Shown here piece after piece: positions 44,801 to 47,721 of a stretch of DNA of 64,000 nt. The DNA is from Ctena decussata. Taxonomy: Eukaryota > Mollusca > Bivalvia > Lucinida > Lucinidae. Made by a program: the position numbers and the translations under genes. The notes under the pieces were generated by a model. That model was not told the origin of the DNA. It searched no databases and saw only the letters and a program-made list of their open reading frames with translations. The stretch's first letter is position 1. Each line of letters opens with the position of its first letter. The stretch spans positions 56,857,737 to 56,921,736 of the forward strand of contig OZ022505.1 in NCBI GenBank assembly GCA_963989385.1, written 5' to 3'.

Positions 44801-46742
44801 ATTTTCTTGAGCTGATGAATTTTGCTTTTTTTTCGCGTAAAAATTGAATTAGAGAAAAAACGTCTCCGAAAAATATATCTTTATTTTTTTTTATGTTTTA
44901 ATTAAATGTTAATCTGAAGTGTTGATGAAATAATAATAAGATTTTACCGTGGAAATATTTCTTAAAGTAGATCTTTTAAACTATACCCCCTGTTAAGATA
45001 ACGTCGATTTTTCTAGCGTCAAACTAGATTTGGCGCTAAGAGCAGTTTCCGACATATCTTTTTAATTCCGATAACCCAGTGTCGAGTCGTTCTAGAGAGT
45101 CTATCAAAATAAAAAAAGAAAAAAATTGAAGAAATATCTCATTCCGTTTTCTATATGGAAGAGCTGAAACAGGTCAGGGGCTCATTTTTCCTGGTTTTGC
45201 TTTTTCGCAAGTAATTGACGTCGCGAAATACGAGGCTCGTAAGAGTAAGAGTTCAATAAACAAGACGTCACGTTACGCAAAATAAATGTCATGGCAAAAT
45301 GAGCCCCTGGCGTGTTAAAACTTTCCTCTCTGGAAGACGGAATAAGATATTAATTTAGTGTTTTCGTTTTCTGTGCAGTTATATTCTCTAGAAGAGATCA
45401 TAAATGTTTTACTAGAAACTAAACAACTACTCGAAAACATTCTTAGGAATAATCTCCCTTTGACGTTGAAAGAAACGGCGTCATCGGAACAGGGGGTATA
45501 GTTAAACAAATCTACTTTATGAAAAATGTACACGGTGAAAACTAAAAATTATTTTTAAAATTACACGTAAACATATTTTATTAATACATATTAAAATTTC
45601 AGATATATATTTCGGAGACATTTTTTCTCTGTCTAAGCTTTTAGGGAAAATTAAGCAATATTCAGTAGTTAATGTTAAGTCATATTTGCCTGAATCATCA
45701 CAAAACGCGGAAATATTTGGAAGGAGTAATTATACACTTTTAAAGGCTTCTAGACGGCTAGCACTTTGGTATTAAATTTATTACAATATCTTTACGGAGA
45801 TCAAAACAAATGCGAAAAAAATATGTAATAGAGCACTATTTATTTTGCATAAAAAGACGTCTATTCCTCATTCTTTCATGACGTCATAGAAAAAGAAGTA
45901 TTTGTTTCACACTTAAAAAAAATCATTTCGTAATTTAGAAAATGCTGAACTTCTTGATTATGAAAACTGCAAATTTTGGTTTTGTCCTATTCCACCTTAA
46001 ACAAAAGCCTTGTCCAAATTCTAGGAATTGTTACACAAAGTACATGTACGGCTAATCCTATCGGTATTTACATTTCATCGCTGAGAAAAGCTTTTATGTA
46101 CATGTACCGGTACCAAGCAAACACCCAGTGATAATTGATATACAATTATTTCTCGTCTGAAACCGCTAGACCGAGTGCGCCTGTGCAGCCAGACAATAAA
46201 CTTCAGAATATTCCCGAAATAGAAAGAATTGTCTGGAAGTTTCTAGAATTTGCTCTTCATTGACAAAAGAATGTTATGGAAGGTTCAGGAAACTTGTAGA
46301 ACTTTCAAGATAAATTCAAGATTTTTTTCTAGAATAACTTAGTTTAGTTCTGAAGAGAATCTTAGAACTTTCCATTGTAAACATTTAGAATCATCTTGTA
46401 TATAATTTTGCCAGAACTGAGAACTTATCTCTGATTAATTCCTGAATATTCTTTGATAATATATAAAGAGTACAAATTCTCATAAGGGTATCTTTGAAAG
46501 CTTTCACCGGACAAAATCATAAGCGTTGAACAGTGATTTTGTGATCAGTTCACTTAGTTAGTCTGTTATTATATTTTTGCAGTGATCCAGGGGAGAAAGC
46601 GTTTCAAGGTGGCGGACACATGCTTGGAGGTGGACCAGAGTTCGAGGCCAGACAAAGACAAAAAGAACAAGGTCAAAGTGAAGGATCACAACAGCAGCTG
46701 CGTAAAACAGTCAAGAAGAAGAATAAGAATATTGTTTCATAA
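953..46742 (+). CDS. VWA - MIB/HERC2 domain protein, complete 18-exon gene
   Basis: Coding exons: 953-976, 2330-2442, 4153-4190, 6289-6949, 8030-8091, 11680-11754, 14958-15080, 16342-16470, 16945-17022, 19251-19369, 21343-21429, 22505-22594, 32819-32926, 34207-34375, 40892-41044, 42930-43015, 43976-44046, 46583-46742. Every intron is GT-AG, all phases agree, and the total is 2346 nt (781 aa). An in-frame TGA at 923-925 supports the ATG at 953. Domains by residue: CPVCxCxC cluster 41-48; predicted coiled coil about 59-85; acidic, Ser-rich region about 105-280; VWA about 336-525 with MIDAS D343-I-S345-A-S347, Ser417 where Thr is usual, and D451-G452; Gly/Ser linker about 534-569; MIB/HERC2-1 about 596-661; MIB/HERC2-2 about 670-740; Lys-rich tail. 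No signal peptide or membrane span is seen, so it is probably intracellular. MIB/HERC2 domains in Mind bomb bind Notch ligands and VWA domains bind protein partners through a metal ion. The role of this combination is unknown to me. No RING or HECT domain is present. Confidence 0.88.
1119..1225. mobile_element. Palindromic MITE family 2, copy 1
   Basis: Starts CCCAGCAGGCACATGACGTT and ends CCGCTGGG. The interior is a palindrome of ACGTC repeats centred on CGACGTTATAACGTCG. Confidence 0.85.
2330..2442 (+). CDS. Gene 1 exon 2: helical segment and CPVC motif
   Basis: Follows TTTTGCAG and precedes GTGAGA. Encodes residues 9-46: a charged helical stretch, then CPVCG with the next Cys codon split across the junction to exon 3. 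Confidence 0.82.
2674..2911. mobile_element. Palindromic MITE family 1, copy A
   Basis: Starts GAGTCGCGAGAGG and ends CGTGTCTCGGCTC. The arms carry CAGCCTGGGCATCCGCCCAG and its reverse complement around a short spacer. 238 bp. Confidence 0.88.
3675..4081. mobile_element. 407-bp element with AGCYGTGTTTCCACTAAC ends
   Basis: Left end AGCTGTGTTTCCACTAAC and right end GTTAGTGGAAACACGGCT are inverted repeats, followed inside by GGTCGGT motifs. It ends 71 nt before exon 3. The first 40 bases of the window resemble its interior (GGGTAGGTAGGGTC). Confidence 0.7.
4153..4190 (+). CDS. Gene 1 exon 3: micro-exon completing the Cys cluster
   Basis: A 38-nt exon between TTTCAG and GTAAGC. It completes TG|T (Cys46) and adds ECATDGYSEAMR, ending in phase 1. 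Both flanking exons need exactly this phase, which is the main support. Confidence 0.78.
4985..5165. repeat. Palindromic repeat
   Basis: ATTTGACTTTTTCAGTGTA near 5000 pairs with TACACTGAAAAAGTCAAAT near 5130. The centre (CACGAGTGGCGAAGCCACGA) is also palindromic. Likely a MITE. Confidence 0.7.
5725..5905 (+). mobile_element. SINE family X, 3' part
   Basis: AAGAAGGGCAGTTGTCAGTT through GACCGTCCCGACATGACTA to an (ATCT)n tail. Matches the copy at 58050-58305 over about 140 bp. Confidence 0.7.
5930..6245. repeat. Dispersed repeat, partner of 54110-54440 (inverted)
   Basis: Reads GATAATC..AAGTGGATTAAAT, CGACGTCCATAAAAAACGTC, TGTCATATGATAAATAGAAT. The same blocks appear in reverse complement and reverse order at 54235-54415. 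Confidence 0.75.
6289..6949 (+). CDS. Gene 1 exon 4: coiled coil and acidic linker
   Basis: Acceptor CTTTCAG, exon from 6289. Residues 59-279 start with a heptad-rich helix (ELELKVKDVENIHTER) and continue into a Glu/Ser-rich region with two SE-rich clusters, likely disordered. The frame stays open to TGA 6987-6989, but donor GTACAG at 6950 gives phase 2, matching exon 5, so the stop is intronic in the spliced form. Retaining this intron would give a short isoform without VWA or MIB/HERC2. Confidence 0.82.
7600..7740 (+). mobile_element. SINE family Y fragment
   Basis: GCGGTCCCGGGTTCGAGAAC resembles a tRNA box B. The following ACTGTTAAAAGGACGTAAAA is the reverse complement of the motif in the copies at 53845 and 59170. 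Confidence 0.6.
8030..8091 (+). CDS. Gene 1 exon 5: linker
   Basis: 62 nt between AAAACAG and GTAAGT, entering in phase 2 and leaving in phase 1. Encodes a hydrophilic linker (LDLSAHEDEPKSPSASKLPE). Confidence 0.8.
8296..10680 (-). mobile_element. Degenerate RTE-like LINE fragment
   Basis: Minus-strand pieces in several frames. The 5' endonuclease end is truncated (10443-10664 and 10055-10459, with VYAPTSGHDDNEVE, NQIDYILV and GSDHDLVMM). Next come a linker (9770-10003), the region before RT (9479-9718), then RT with AGVDNIPAELVQAGG, a jump to FADD (8882-9169), and a C-terminal LRWFGHV / RWEDNIKE tail (8420-8773) typical of RTE-type elements. The A/T-rich 3' end near 8225-8310 fits target-primed insertion. 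Frameshifts, stops and an internal deletion make it inactive. Confidence 0.85.
8420..10664 (-). pseudogene. LINE endonuclease/reverse transcriptase, broken
   Basis: Coding remains of the RTE-like element. The order endonuclease then RT is preserved, but the frame changes at least four times. Between about 9170 and 9230 the normally roughly 100-residue RT palm section (catalytic motif A) is missing: sequence like NRLKPQAE runs almost directly into sequence preceding MSDALEEHGG. The second catalytic pair (FADD) is present. Confidence 0.8.
10722..10780 (+). mobile_element. tRNA-like fragment (box B)
   Basis: CAGGGGTCACTGGTTCGAATCTGG has a box B next to the 5' edge of the LINE. Probably a SINE remnant. 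Confidence 0.45.
11680..11754 (+). CDS. Gene 1 exon 6: helix before VWA
   Basis: 75 nt between TATAACAG and GTAGGT, phase 1 to phase 1. Encodes VVYQREKKEVLDITWHMLGS and a short continuation, leading into the VWA domain. Confidence 0.8.
11755..14655. other. Intron 6, no feature recognised
   Basis: About 2.9 kb of AT-rich sequence. Only a small decayed trace of MITE family 1 near 13450-13500 (GAGATCAGACTGCTCCCTAG) is visible. Confidence 0.5.
14656..14892. mobile_element. Palindromic MITE family 1, copy B
   Basis: Starts GAGCCGCG and ends CGTGTCGCGGTT. Same arms as copy A. Lies 65 nt upstream of exon 7. Confidence 0.88.
14958..15080 (+). CDS. Gene 1 exon 7: VWA beta-1 and MIDAS
   Basis: Between TTTTCAG and GTGGTA. 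Contains RTVLCLDISASMTEYD: a hydrophobic strand followed by the DxSxS metal-ion adhesion motif (D343, S345, S347), then an amphipathic helix. This is the strongest VWA signature in the gene. A palindromic MITE ends 65 nt upstream. Confidence 0.9.
15515..15750. mobile_element. Palindromic MITE family 1, copy C
   Basis: 236 bp, GAGCCGCGACATG...GTGTCATGGCTC, with a perfect 4-bp GTAT duplication (15511-15514 and 15751-15754). Confidence 0.92.
15825..16070. mobile_element. MITE family 3, copy 1 (CAGGGGCGTAGCTA ends)
   Basis: Ends CAGGGGCGTAGCTA and GCAGCTACGCCCTTG. The inner part shares AAATTTTGTCAATTTGACAAAATTTCAA palindromic sequence with the copy at 50859. Confidence 0.7.
16342..16470 (+). CDS. 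Gene 1 exon 8: VWA core
   Basis: Between ATTTAG and GTAAGT, phase 1 to 1. Contains the second VWA strand (ENLALCTFGHNT) and helix (LTKELNDIRKAF). Confidence 0.86.
16726..16800 (-). mobile_element. tRNA-like SINE head or tRNA pseudogene
   Basis: The minus strand reads GGGCTGCCGTGGTCAAGCCG, then GGGTTCGGTTCGAATCCCC. Boxes A and B are recognisable, but the stems do not all pair and no variable arm is convincing, so it is not called as a functional tRNA. Confidence 0.55.
16945..17022 (+). CDS. Gene 1 exon 9: VWA MIDAS loop 2
   Basis: Between TTAACAG and GTATGA. The GGPSPMYGGL motif corresponds to the GGxTxxGxAL loop of VWA domains, with Ser in place of the metal-binding Thr. A MITE is inserted 9 nt after the donor. 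Confidence 0.86.
17032..17265. mobile_element. Palindromic MITE family 1, copy D
   Basis: 234 bp with duplication AAAT (17028-17031 and 17266-17269). The insertion begins 9 nt after the exon 9 donor. Confidence 0.92.
17587..17752 (+). mobile_element. tRNA-derived SINE with 14-bp target duplication
   Basis: Box A TAGCGTAGTGG and box B GGTTCGATCCC mark a tRNA-like head. The body ends in (CACT)n. The duplication ACTCAAACACGCCC is perfect on both sides (17573-17586 and 17753-17766), as expected for LINE-mediated insertion. Confidence 0.88.
17973..18007. repeat. T17-G18 homopolymer pair
   Basis: Seventeen T followed directly by eighteen G. The same arrangement occurs at 53721. Confidence 0.95.
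18008..19250. other. Intron 9, distal part
   Basis: Apart from the GA microsatellite, no gene or element ends recognised. Short frames here are not supported by splice sites or composition. Confidence 0.45.
18502..18534. repeat. (GA)n microsatellite
   Basis: GA run with one interruption. The surrounding short frames on both strands are low-complexity artefacts. Confidence 0.95.
19251..19369 (+). CDS. Gene 1 exon 10: VWA beta-4 with ITDG
   Basis: Between TGAATAG and GTAAAA. Contains RIILITDGRC, the conserved hydrophobic strand ending in the Asp of the VWA metal site (D451). Confidence 0.88.
19437..20249. mobile_element. Possible 0.8-kb element with inverted ends
   Basis: Left TACTGGCGTGCTACCAGTGA-TGGCCG and right CGGCCACCACTGGTAGCCTA-CCAGTA are imperfect inverted repeats. 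The motif also occurs inside near 19460 and 20025. No coding sequence seen. Confidence 0.5.
20804..21136. mobile_element. Palindromic element built from ~38-bp modules
   Basis: Ends CACAGGGTATAATCGATTCC and GGAATCGATTATACCCTGTG are perfect inverted repeats. Inside, modules of the type GCTTCCTGCAGAGACTGTCC run inward in opposite orientations and meet at CTGCCGAGGCTCTCGGCAG. Flanks AAACCC/AATCCC may be a 6-bp duplication with one change. Confidence 0.85.
21343..21429 (+). CDS. Gene 1 exon 11: VWA helix and strand
   Basis: 87 nt, phase 0, between TTATGCAG and GTCTGT. Encodes a helix and the strand KIICVPVGEPDQ, typical of the late VWA fold. Confidence 0.84.
21551..21609. repeat. Short palindrome
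   Basis: AGATCCAAATGAGGCGGC pairs with GCCGCCTCATCTGGATCT. Related sequence occurs at 50370-50425. Confidence 0.7.
22505..22594 (+). CDS. Gene 1 exon 12: end of VWA
   Basis: 90 nt, phase 0, between TTTGCAG and GTAAGA. EFLGLMAATGDGKVVSYTDG resembles the last VWA turn and helix. The next intron hosts the LTR retrotransposon. Confidence 0.84.
22845..22872. repeat. Poly-G tract
   Basis: G-rich run broken only by three A. May cause sequencing error. Confidence 0.9.
22974..23174. mobile_element. Palindromic MITE family 1, copy E (internally deleted)
   Basis: About 200 bp. The left end is degraded (CCGCGGTACAACAAAACAAA). The right end TCGTGTTGCGGCTC is clear. Confidence 0.75.
23335..24040. mobile_element. 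706-bp non-autonomous hAT-like element
   Basis: Ends CAGTGTTCCTTTTCA and TGAAAAGGAACACTG are 15-bp inverted repeats, with direct repeat CAGGT on both sides (23330-23334 and 24041-24045). The CAGTG terminus is typical of hAT, whose usual duplication is 8 bp, so the assignment is provisional. Confidence 0.65.
24388..24622 (-). repeat. 3' LTR of the gypsy element
   Basis: 235 bp, same sequence as the copy at 32381-32615. The polypurine tract lies immediately inside it, and the GTGC target duplication immediately outside. Confidence 0.95.
24623..24635 (-). promoter_or_regulatory. Polypurine tract
   Basis: The element strand reads TTTTCCGGGGGGA directly before the 3' LTR, the expected place for plus-strand priming. 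Confidence 0.75.
24636..25999 (-). other. Non-coding 3' region of the gypsy element
   Basis: 1.36 kb between the pol stop and the polypurine tract with no long frame on either strand, so no env. It contains three GCAACTGCA motifs (near 25706, 25733, 25755) like those in the LTR, and a 16-A run near 25065. Confidence 0.7.
26000..31123 (-). CDS. pol: Pol of the gypsy element: PR-RT-RH-IN-chromodomain
   Basis: 1707 codons, open, in the -1 frame relative to gag. The Met at 31123 is probably not a real start, since expression by frameshift is likely. Protease: ALLDSGSS, D76-S77-G78. RT about 380-620 with FCVDFRYLN and YLDD at 549-552. RNase H about 694-812 with D698. A low-complexity insert spans about 815-1070. 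The integrase has a zinc site H1146/H1153/C1183/C1186 and a DD35E triad D1216, D1275, E1311. The GPY/F module is near 1449-1453. A Thr/Glu-rich linker with repeats covers 1500-1620, and a chromodomain-like end (YLVHFAG, W1685) covers 1652-1705. All catalytic residues looked for are present. No env-like region is seen. Confidence 0.94.
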   Translation of the reverse strand: MSTLPTAGTYSRAMPSVKQVRPGNGAQFSGLETSDFSSTDESCKNDDFMRTDCSTSHNFMYLHCIVGKARVTALLDSGSSINIISRSFYDSIPESFKFDYLECAEKITMADNASIAVDGTASIQLCTPSKKSHVVPVYIFRDTSHPLILGAEYMRSNNVILDFSKNSVFSDMKKSQKVKCRNTCVIQPNSESILEGKLSTDVPVGTQGVCIGHSEMSHKGLLVAKGLVTCLSDHFVPVRIWNPSNEIVHVNKGSILCTFSICDNSVDVHCASPTPRCAHVQLQSSYTSLSDRNSSVDAKQARSVDSSRDGVNQDDFSKFSSYFEGSISSVLSDDQRQDLLQCLYEHRNVFVTDENPNLGFTTEVEHTITLKPNAASKHQRPYRLPPDKRLILRHHLDELLRQNIIAPVSDKESVPITSPIVLVSKRNKPKLDPNNITREQSLSSFRFCVDFRYLNTQTEDFRYNIPDLQELAESFAERTPNFITSVDLSQGFFQVGISSDSTRYTAFNTPYGTFKFLRLPMGLRQSPNFFQFLMDRILRKLTFEKVLCYLDDLCIVSDTFESHLRDLHEILHRLEHSGLKLGPNKCTFAQQRCVFLGHEISKDGIRPPAQKLEIIKNYMPPRNAKELKCALGLFNWFRKFIPSYSAVASPLYYLLKKNVPFRWTQEHEKSFQELKDLLVNSEALAYPRYDLEFRLAVDTCSKGIGYMIYQIHPDGTSRVVRFGSKGLSKWQQSYGPTKLELLGLVTSVIDCSSYLRGRHFTVECDHQALRPLFQKQLKGQIYERWMAILQQFDFDIVYKPAAQMTVPDALSRNIEYPECMDSSPEEEDPYFPYVDEKPTQIRIMTPHRTLEKFLPEVNLVHAQQFQTHPYDADTEDNFRLNQPVKRLKSRRSYRDRLSLKEKQLDLAESSVKTVLPLKQRPCSEAEHSGDGHCSEAEQQPLHCSLSEHDIQDRCSGSEQGSSSNNDKLNCETSEAVKQSSLSSGQDNMTQTFVQPETEDINLVNISANQRADNLSSQIEPDQSLGNTLDTVVSSSERSDSVITDFQSSTEEVSKALQQLDMSPDSMSRCQGLDSDLRPFIDFLSDGTLPKSQKRARSVLLQQSDYALINGVLFHSRVAKSKRVESFAQYQLALPKSLIPTVLNLFHDSTFAAHGGIHDTIDKIQEHYYFLKLSAIVSDYVKSCPDCQRRKVTRVQTKNAITAYPTPSRPFSVWQIDLYGPIPVTTRGYSYIFTAVDMFSKFLYAKPLHNKDAMSVSEVLFDMFATFGVCDTLISDQGSEFTARVTRELCSLLQIPQQFSLSFVHHTLGACERTHRTLATRLTPYMNKRGTNWDQYLSAVVFAMNSAVNLSTGYSPFEVIFGERPKFPLSSHSSDLLSMPVSIRDYLKQKLGHVNVIQQQVKANVEKSQKVMLDRANKNSALLKLSEGDYVYLTKETTGPAQKLHHLYDGPYVVKSVPSPHTVVLHDPENKRKFPRPLHLNRMKVAYVRQPTPSNYFNVVTRAPEVVSTSTGTQTLNRDIYTQETEIDSVERSELSSQEIISNEEKHENTHSSKSSSERIFSEIETQLQTTTPLKSIEIETQSQTPNPLKSVEIETHEKSPSDTQEPVLRAETHMENNQLPNLRPKRTIRKPKRYCDSDLVDLKDLSVSSDNEFYKIKRVLAQRQTAAGMEYLVHFAGEPAQNAIWIPDSGLNVKAKEYIKSKSIPFI
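31030..32151 (-). CDS. gag: Gag of the gypsy element, three zinc knuckles
   Basis: 373 aa, open. Residues about 62-225 resemble the retrotransposon gag core (FLAEFESYLTLSAI, ALIWFNSL). Three CX2CX4HX4C knuckles lie at 288-301, 315-328 and 344-357, expected to bind the genomic RNA. The frame overlaps pol by 94 nt, with pol in the -1 frame. The first Met at 32151 follows a 229-nt leader after the LTR. Confidence 0.92.
   Translation of the reverse strand: MTTFMMNPNSTNPFLNYPDDQLNDTFNLNSLPVTHSTPAPALGQQMMPSTTILVQPPIVSDKTIKHFGGFMHENASKFLAEFESYLTLSAIEPDSPRAVAAFHLHLTGPALIWFNSLTVKDSWITVKACFLAEYANCLNNPSLIAESLAFDNLKLGQTQAIEDFHSTVLDKGRRLHKTDTDMTNKFIAGLPPQLAFFVRAGRVSSFRDALQSAKIGEAHGYRQSQGPPFAVPPVSTSTVNAASDSVQRQLDQITQTLNTILSKPSSNFRTDTQPPKRNPQPGPSRRTCFSCKGQYHIKSKCNWDGQGEASPNIQCQLCAQWGHGAPRCVTLSGQPAGTVSPDKCQLCQQPAHTAAQCPQLNRSGLGTVRNSQA
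31039..31075 (-). promoter_or_regulatory. Programmed -1 frameshift signal between gag and pol
   Basis: On the element strand GTTAAAC sits at 31075-31069, aligned to gag codons as G TTA AAC. After a 5-nt spacer (AGGTC) comes an 11-bp stem, AGGCCTGGGAA pairing with TTCTCAGGCCT (one G-U), with a 10-nt loop. Slippage by -1 at the heptamer enters the pol frame exactly. Slip site, spacer and stem all fit known -1 frameshift signals. Confidence 0.8.
32364..32380 (-). promoter_or_regulatory. Candidate primer-binding site
   Basis: Immediately after the 5' LTR the element strand reads TGGTGGAGAATTCGAAC. TGG pairs with a tRNA CCA end. I could not assign the tRNA. Confidence 0.6.
32381..32615 (-). repeat. 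5' LTR of the gypsy element
   Basis: 235 bp. On the element strand it starts TGTTATGATC and ends CATTACA, so it has TG...CA ends. I found no difference from the other LTR reading base by base. It contains two copies of a GCAACTGCAGGTTTCTTA module. Confidence 0.95.
32819..32926 (+). CDS. Gene 1 exon 13: Gly/Ser hinge
   Basis: 108 nt, phase 0, between TTTTTCAG and GTAAGC. Encodes a Gly/Ser-rich hinge (SGLHGAIGGMLPGG, then SLSDLLSGK) between the VWA and MIB/HERC2 parts. It lies 204 nt past the retrotransposon. Confidence 0.8.
33946..34178. mobile_element. Palindromic MITE family 1, copy F (degenerate)
   Basis: Contains AAAGTGGCATGTGCGGCCAG and its paired arm ending GCTGTCGCAATTCG. It ends about 28 nt before exon 14. 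Confidence 0.78.
34207..34375 (+). CDS. Gene 1 exon 14: first half of MIB/HERC2-1
   Basis: Between TATTTCAG and GTAAGT. Contains IGSRVRRGPDWHWREQD followed by GPGTVIG, a close match to the MIB/HERC2 hallmark (GxRVxRGxDWxWxxQDG...GTV). The 3' half is duplicated in the next intron. Confidence 0.9.
34423..34499 (+). pseudogene. Dead tandem copy of the MIB/HERC2 exon
   Basis: A degenerate copy of the 3' half of exon 14 lies 47 nt downstream, with its own acceptor (TTTTCATTAG) and donor (GTAAGT). In the parental frame it reads RVRRGSYWLWKDRDSYGSGT and then meets TGA at 34487-34489, where the parent has GGA. The donor-side intron sequence is copied too, so the unit is about 122 bp. Including it would truncate the protein, so it should normally be skipped. 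Confidence 0.8.
34565..36830. mobile_element. Foldback element with ~463-bp inverted repeats
   Basis: Left arm 34565-35028 and right arm 36369-36830 are near-identical inverted repeats beginning CACAGTGTATAAGCGGACAG. The element is flanked by a 5-bp direct repeat TTCAT (34560-34564 and 36831-36835). The 1.34-kb centre contains a CA microsatellite and no transposase, so it is non-autonomous. Superfamily not assigned. Confidence 0.88.
35800..35836. repeat. (CA)n microsatellite
   Basis: An AC run of about 15 units with one interruption (ACGC) inside the foldback element. Confidence 0.95.
36845..37200. repeat. Intronic direct duplication
   Basis: Sequence around 36850-36955 (TACGAACTGATCAA...ACTACAGCATAGCCGA) is repeated at 37105-37200. 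The following part (36960-37023, GCGACTTCAAACCGTTGTAG) is repeated at 40768-40832, beyond the element at 37387-40748. This fits an older tandem duplication whose second copy was later split. Confidence 0.7.
37600..38818. repeat. Tandem array A, ~172-bp unit
   Basis: About seven units carrying the landmarks CCATAGACTTATAATGGGG, GTCCGGGCCCTAGC, CATCTCGGACCAGTTCGAAT and TTACTTGCCCTTGAGCGATA. The short minus-strand frames over it are by-products of the repeat. Confidence 0.9.
38815..39958. repeat. Tandem array B, ~145-bp unit
   Basis: About eight units with the landmarks GTCATCGCTCTAGCGCCTTC, AGTATGACAATATCTTGAAC and AAGGTCAAGGTCACAGTGGC. A lone related unit in reverse orientation sits at about 49797-49945. 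Confidence 0.9.
40892..41044 (+). CDS. Gene 1 exon 15: second half of MIB/HERC2-1
   Basis: Between TTTCTTAG and GTACTT, phase 1 to 1. WVEWDADGHINIYRYGEGG and FDLLLV match the VxWDxGxxxxYRxGxxxxxDL part of MIB/HERC2. It ends in IAVGYIVKK, the first strand of MIB/HERC2-2. Confidence 0.9.
41183..42087. mobile_element. Mariner-like element with intact ends, no transposase
   Basis: 905 bp bounded by TA (41181-41182 and 42088-42089). The inverted ends begin CGAGGGTCATCCAAAAAGTT and match the other end over about 30 bp with one or two differences. I see no transposase motif inside, so it is a non-autonomous derivative. It lies in intron 15. Confidence 0.85.
42088..42929. other. Intron 15, distal part
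   Basis: No recognisable element or coding sequence between the mariner-like element and exon 16. Confidence 0.45.
42930..43015 (+). CDS. Gene 1 exon 16: MIB/HERC2-2, first half
   Basis: Between AATTTAG and GTAAGA. GPGWKSYIGEDGPAERGVVV matches the divergent opening of a second MIB/HERC2 domain: GW retained, DW lost. Confidence 0.85.
43726..43963. mobile_element. Palindromic MITE family 1, copy G
   Basis: 238 bp with ATTT duplications (43722-43725 and 43964-43967). It ends 12 nt before exon 17, leaving only ATTTATTTCTAG as non-MITE acceptor sequence. Confidence 0.9.
43976..44046 (+). CDS. Gene 1 exon 17: MIB/HERC2-2, second half
   Basis: Between TTTCTAG and GTAAGT. VHWDDKKRGTYKWDG matches the VxWDxG...Y core. 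A MITE ends only 12 nt upstream of this exon. Confidence 0.85.
44459..46000. mobile_element. 1.54-kb foldback element between TTAA sites
   Basis: Starts TTAAGGTGGAAATGGACA and ends TGTCC...TTCCACCTTAA. The body folds on itself: CCGAAAAATATATCT near 44870 against AGATATATATTTCGG near 45601, ATACCCCCTGTT near 44985 against AACAGGGGGTAT near 45490, and GGGGCTCATTTT against AAAATGAGCCCC. TTAA at both ends fits piggyBac- or Kolobok-type target choice (inference). No transposase. Confidence 0.75.
46583..46742 (+). CDS. Gene 1 exon 18: terminal coding exon
   Basis: Acceptor TTTTGCAG, then completion of the split Cys codon, a Gly-rich stretch (GGGHMLGGGPE), a Gln-rich segment and a Lys-rich tail, ending at TAA 46740-46742. 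A mariner remnant begins about 90 nt past the stop and probably lies in the 3' UTR. I see no AATAAA before it. Confidence 0.85.
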
Positions 46743-46834
46743 ACGAAACAATCTATAATTCTCTGTTAGCAGAGGACTACTGAACAAAATTGTTTGAAAC
46801 AGCCAAGTGTAATTTAATATTGTTAAGATATAAA

Positions 46835-47640
46835 CACGAGGGTCCTACAATAAGTTCTGTCACTAACGGGATTCCGTAGCTGTCTATTGGGCATATTTTA
46901 AAAAGCTCCATTGCACTTAAATATTGTTTCCACTAGCTAATGATACCCTTTTAATTTTGAAAATTGCTTTTTGAATGACCGAGATATTTTAGTTTGAATT
47001 ATATGCAGTAATATGTACTGACCACTACACATGTCACATTGTAACATGGGCAGAGATTTGAAATGTGTGGCTACATAAAATGCAGTACTGATCTTGTTAT
47101 AGATGTAAAGTAGGTATTTTCTGAACTGTTTGGTATATATCGATGTCAGTCCATTACTTTGAGCACATTATTCAAGTGGGTTCAAGCTTTTAAAAAATGA
47201 AATAAAAAATGTTTCGTATAAGATGATGCCCTCCTTGATGGACCTAAAACCTTGATTACTAAGGCAAATTTCACTGCTCTAACGGCTGTAGTAGAACAGT
47301 AAACTTTTGTTCTTTTGACAATAAGTACAAACTACAGGCAATTTTCTTCAGTTCCAATGGGGCAAGCTGTTCAGGTGACATATCCATCTGGTCTCCCAGT
47401 CACTGGATGCTTCTATAAGAACTCTGTTTTCAAAAAGGTAAAACGGTTTTATTGCAAGAAGCGTCCAAGCAAAGGATGGCCAGGGATCCATCTGATTAAT
47501 GACCACACCTCCTCCCACAAGTGTGAGGATGTTAAGGCTTTCATTGCGTCTGAAATTGCCGTTCATGTTGTATACCATCCACCTTACTCACCAGACCTGA
47601 GTCCATGTGACTTCTTTTATATCTAAGTCTTGAAAGTAAG
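46835..47640 (+). mobile_element. Truncated mariner element
   Basis: Begins with ACGAGGGTCCTACAATAAGT, related to the ends of the 905-bp element at 41183. It contains mariner transposase remains at 47315-47626. No right terminal repeat was found before the tandem array at 47722. The element begins just past the gene 1 stop codon. Confidence 0.7.
47315..47626 (+). pseudogene. Mariner transposase C-terminal fragment
   Basis: About 100 residues. GWPGIHLINDHTSSHK is followed by HPPYSPDLSPCDFFYI, the mariner block that normally reads LHDNASSHK...HPPYSPDLAPCDFF. The second catalytic Asp (IND) and the third (CDFF) are present. The N-terminal DNA-binding part and the first Asp are not recognisable, so it is inactive. 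Confidence 0.88.
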
Positions 47641-47721
47641 TTCAAGGAAGAAATACAATTCTAGAAGTTTTCTAGGCAGCGCTGTAACCTAGTGTCTCCA
47701 GCAGATACCCAAACAAATAAC

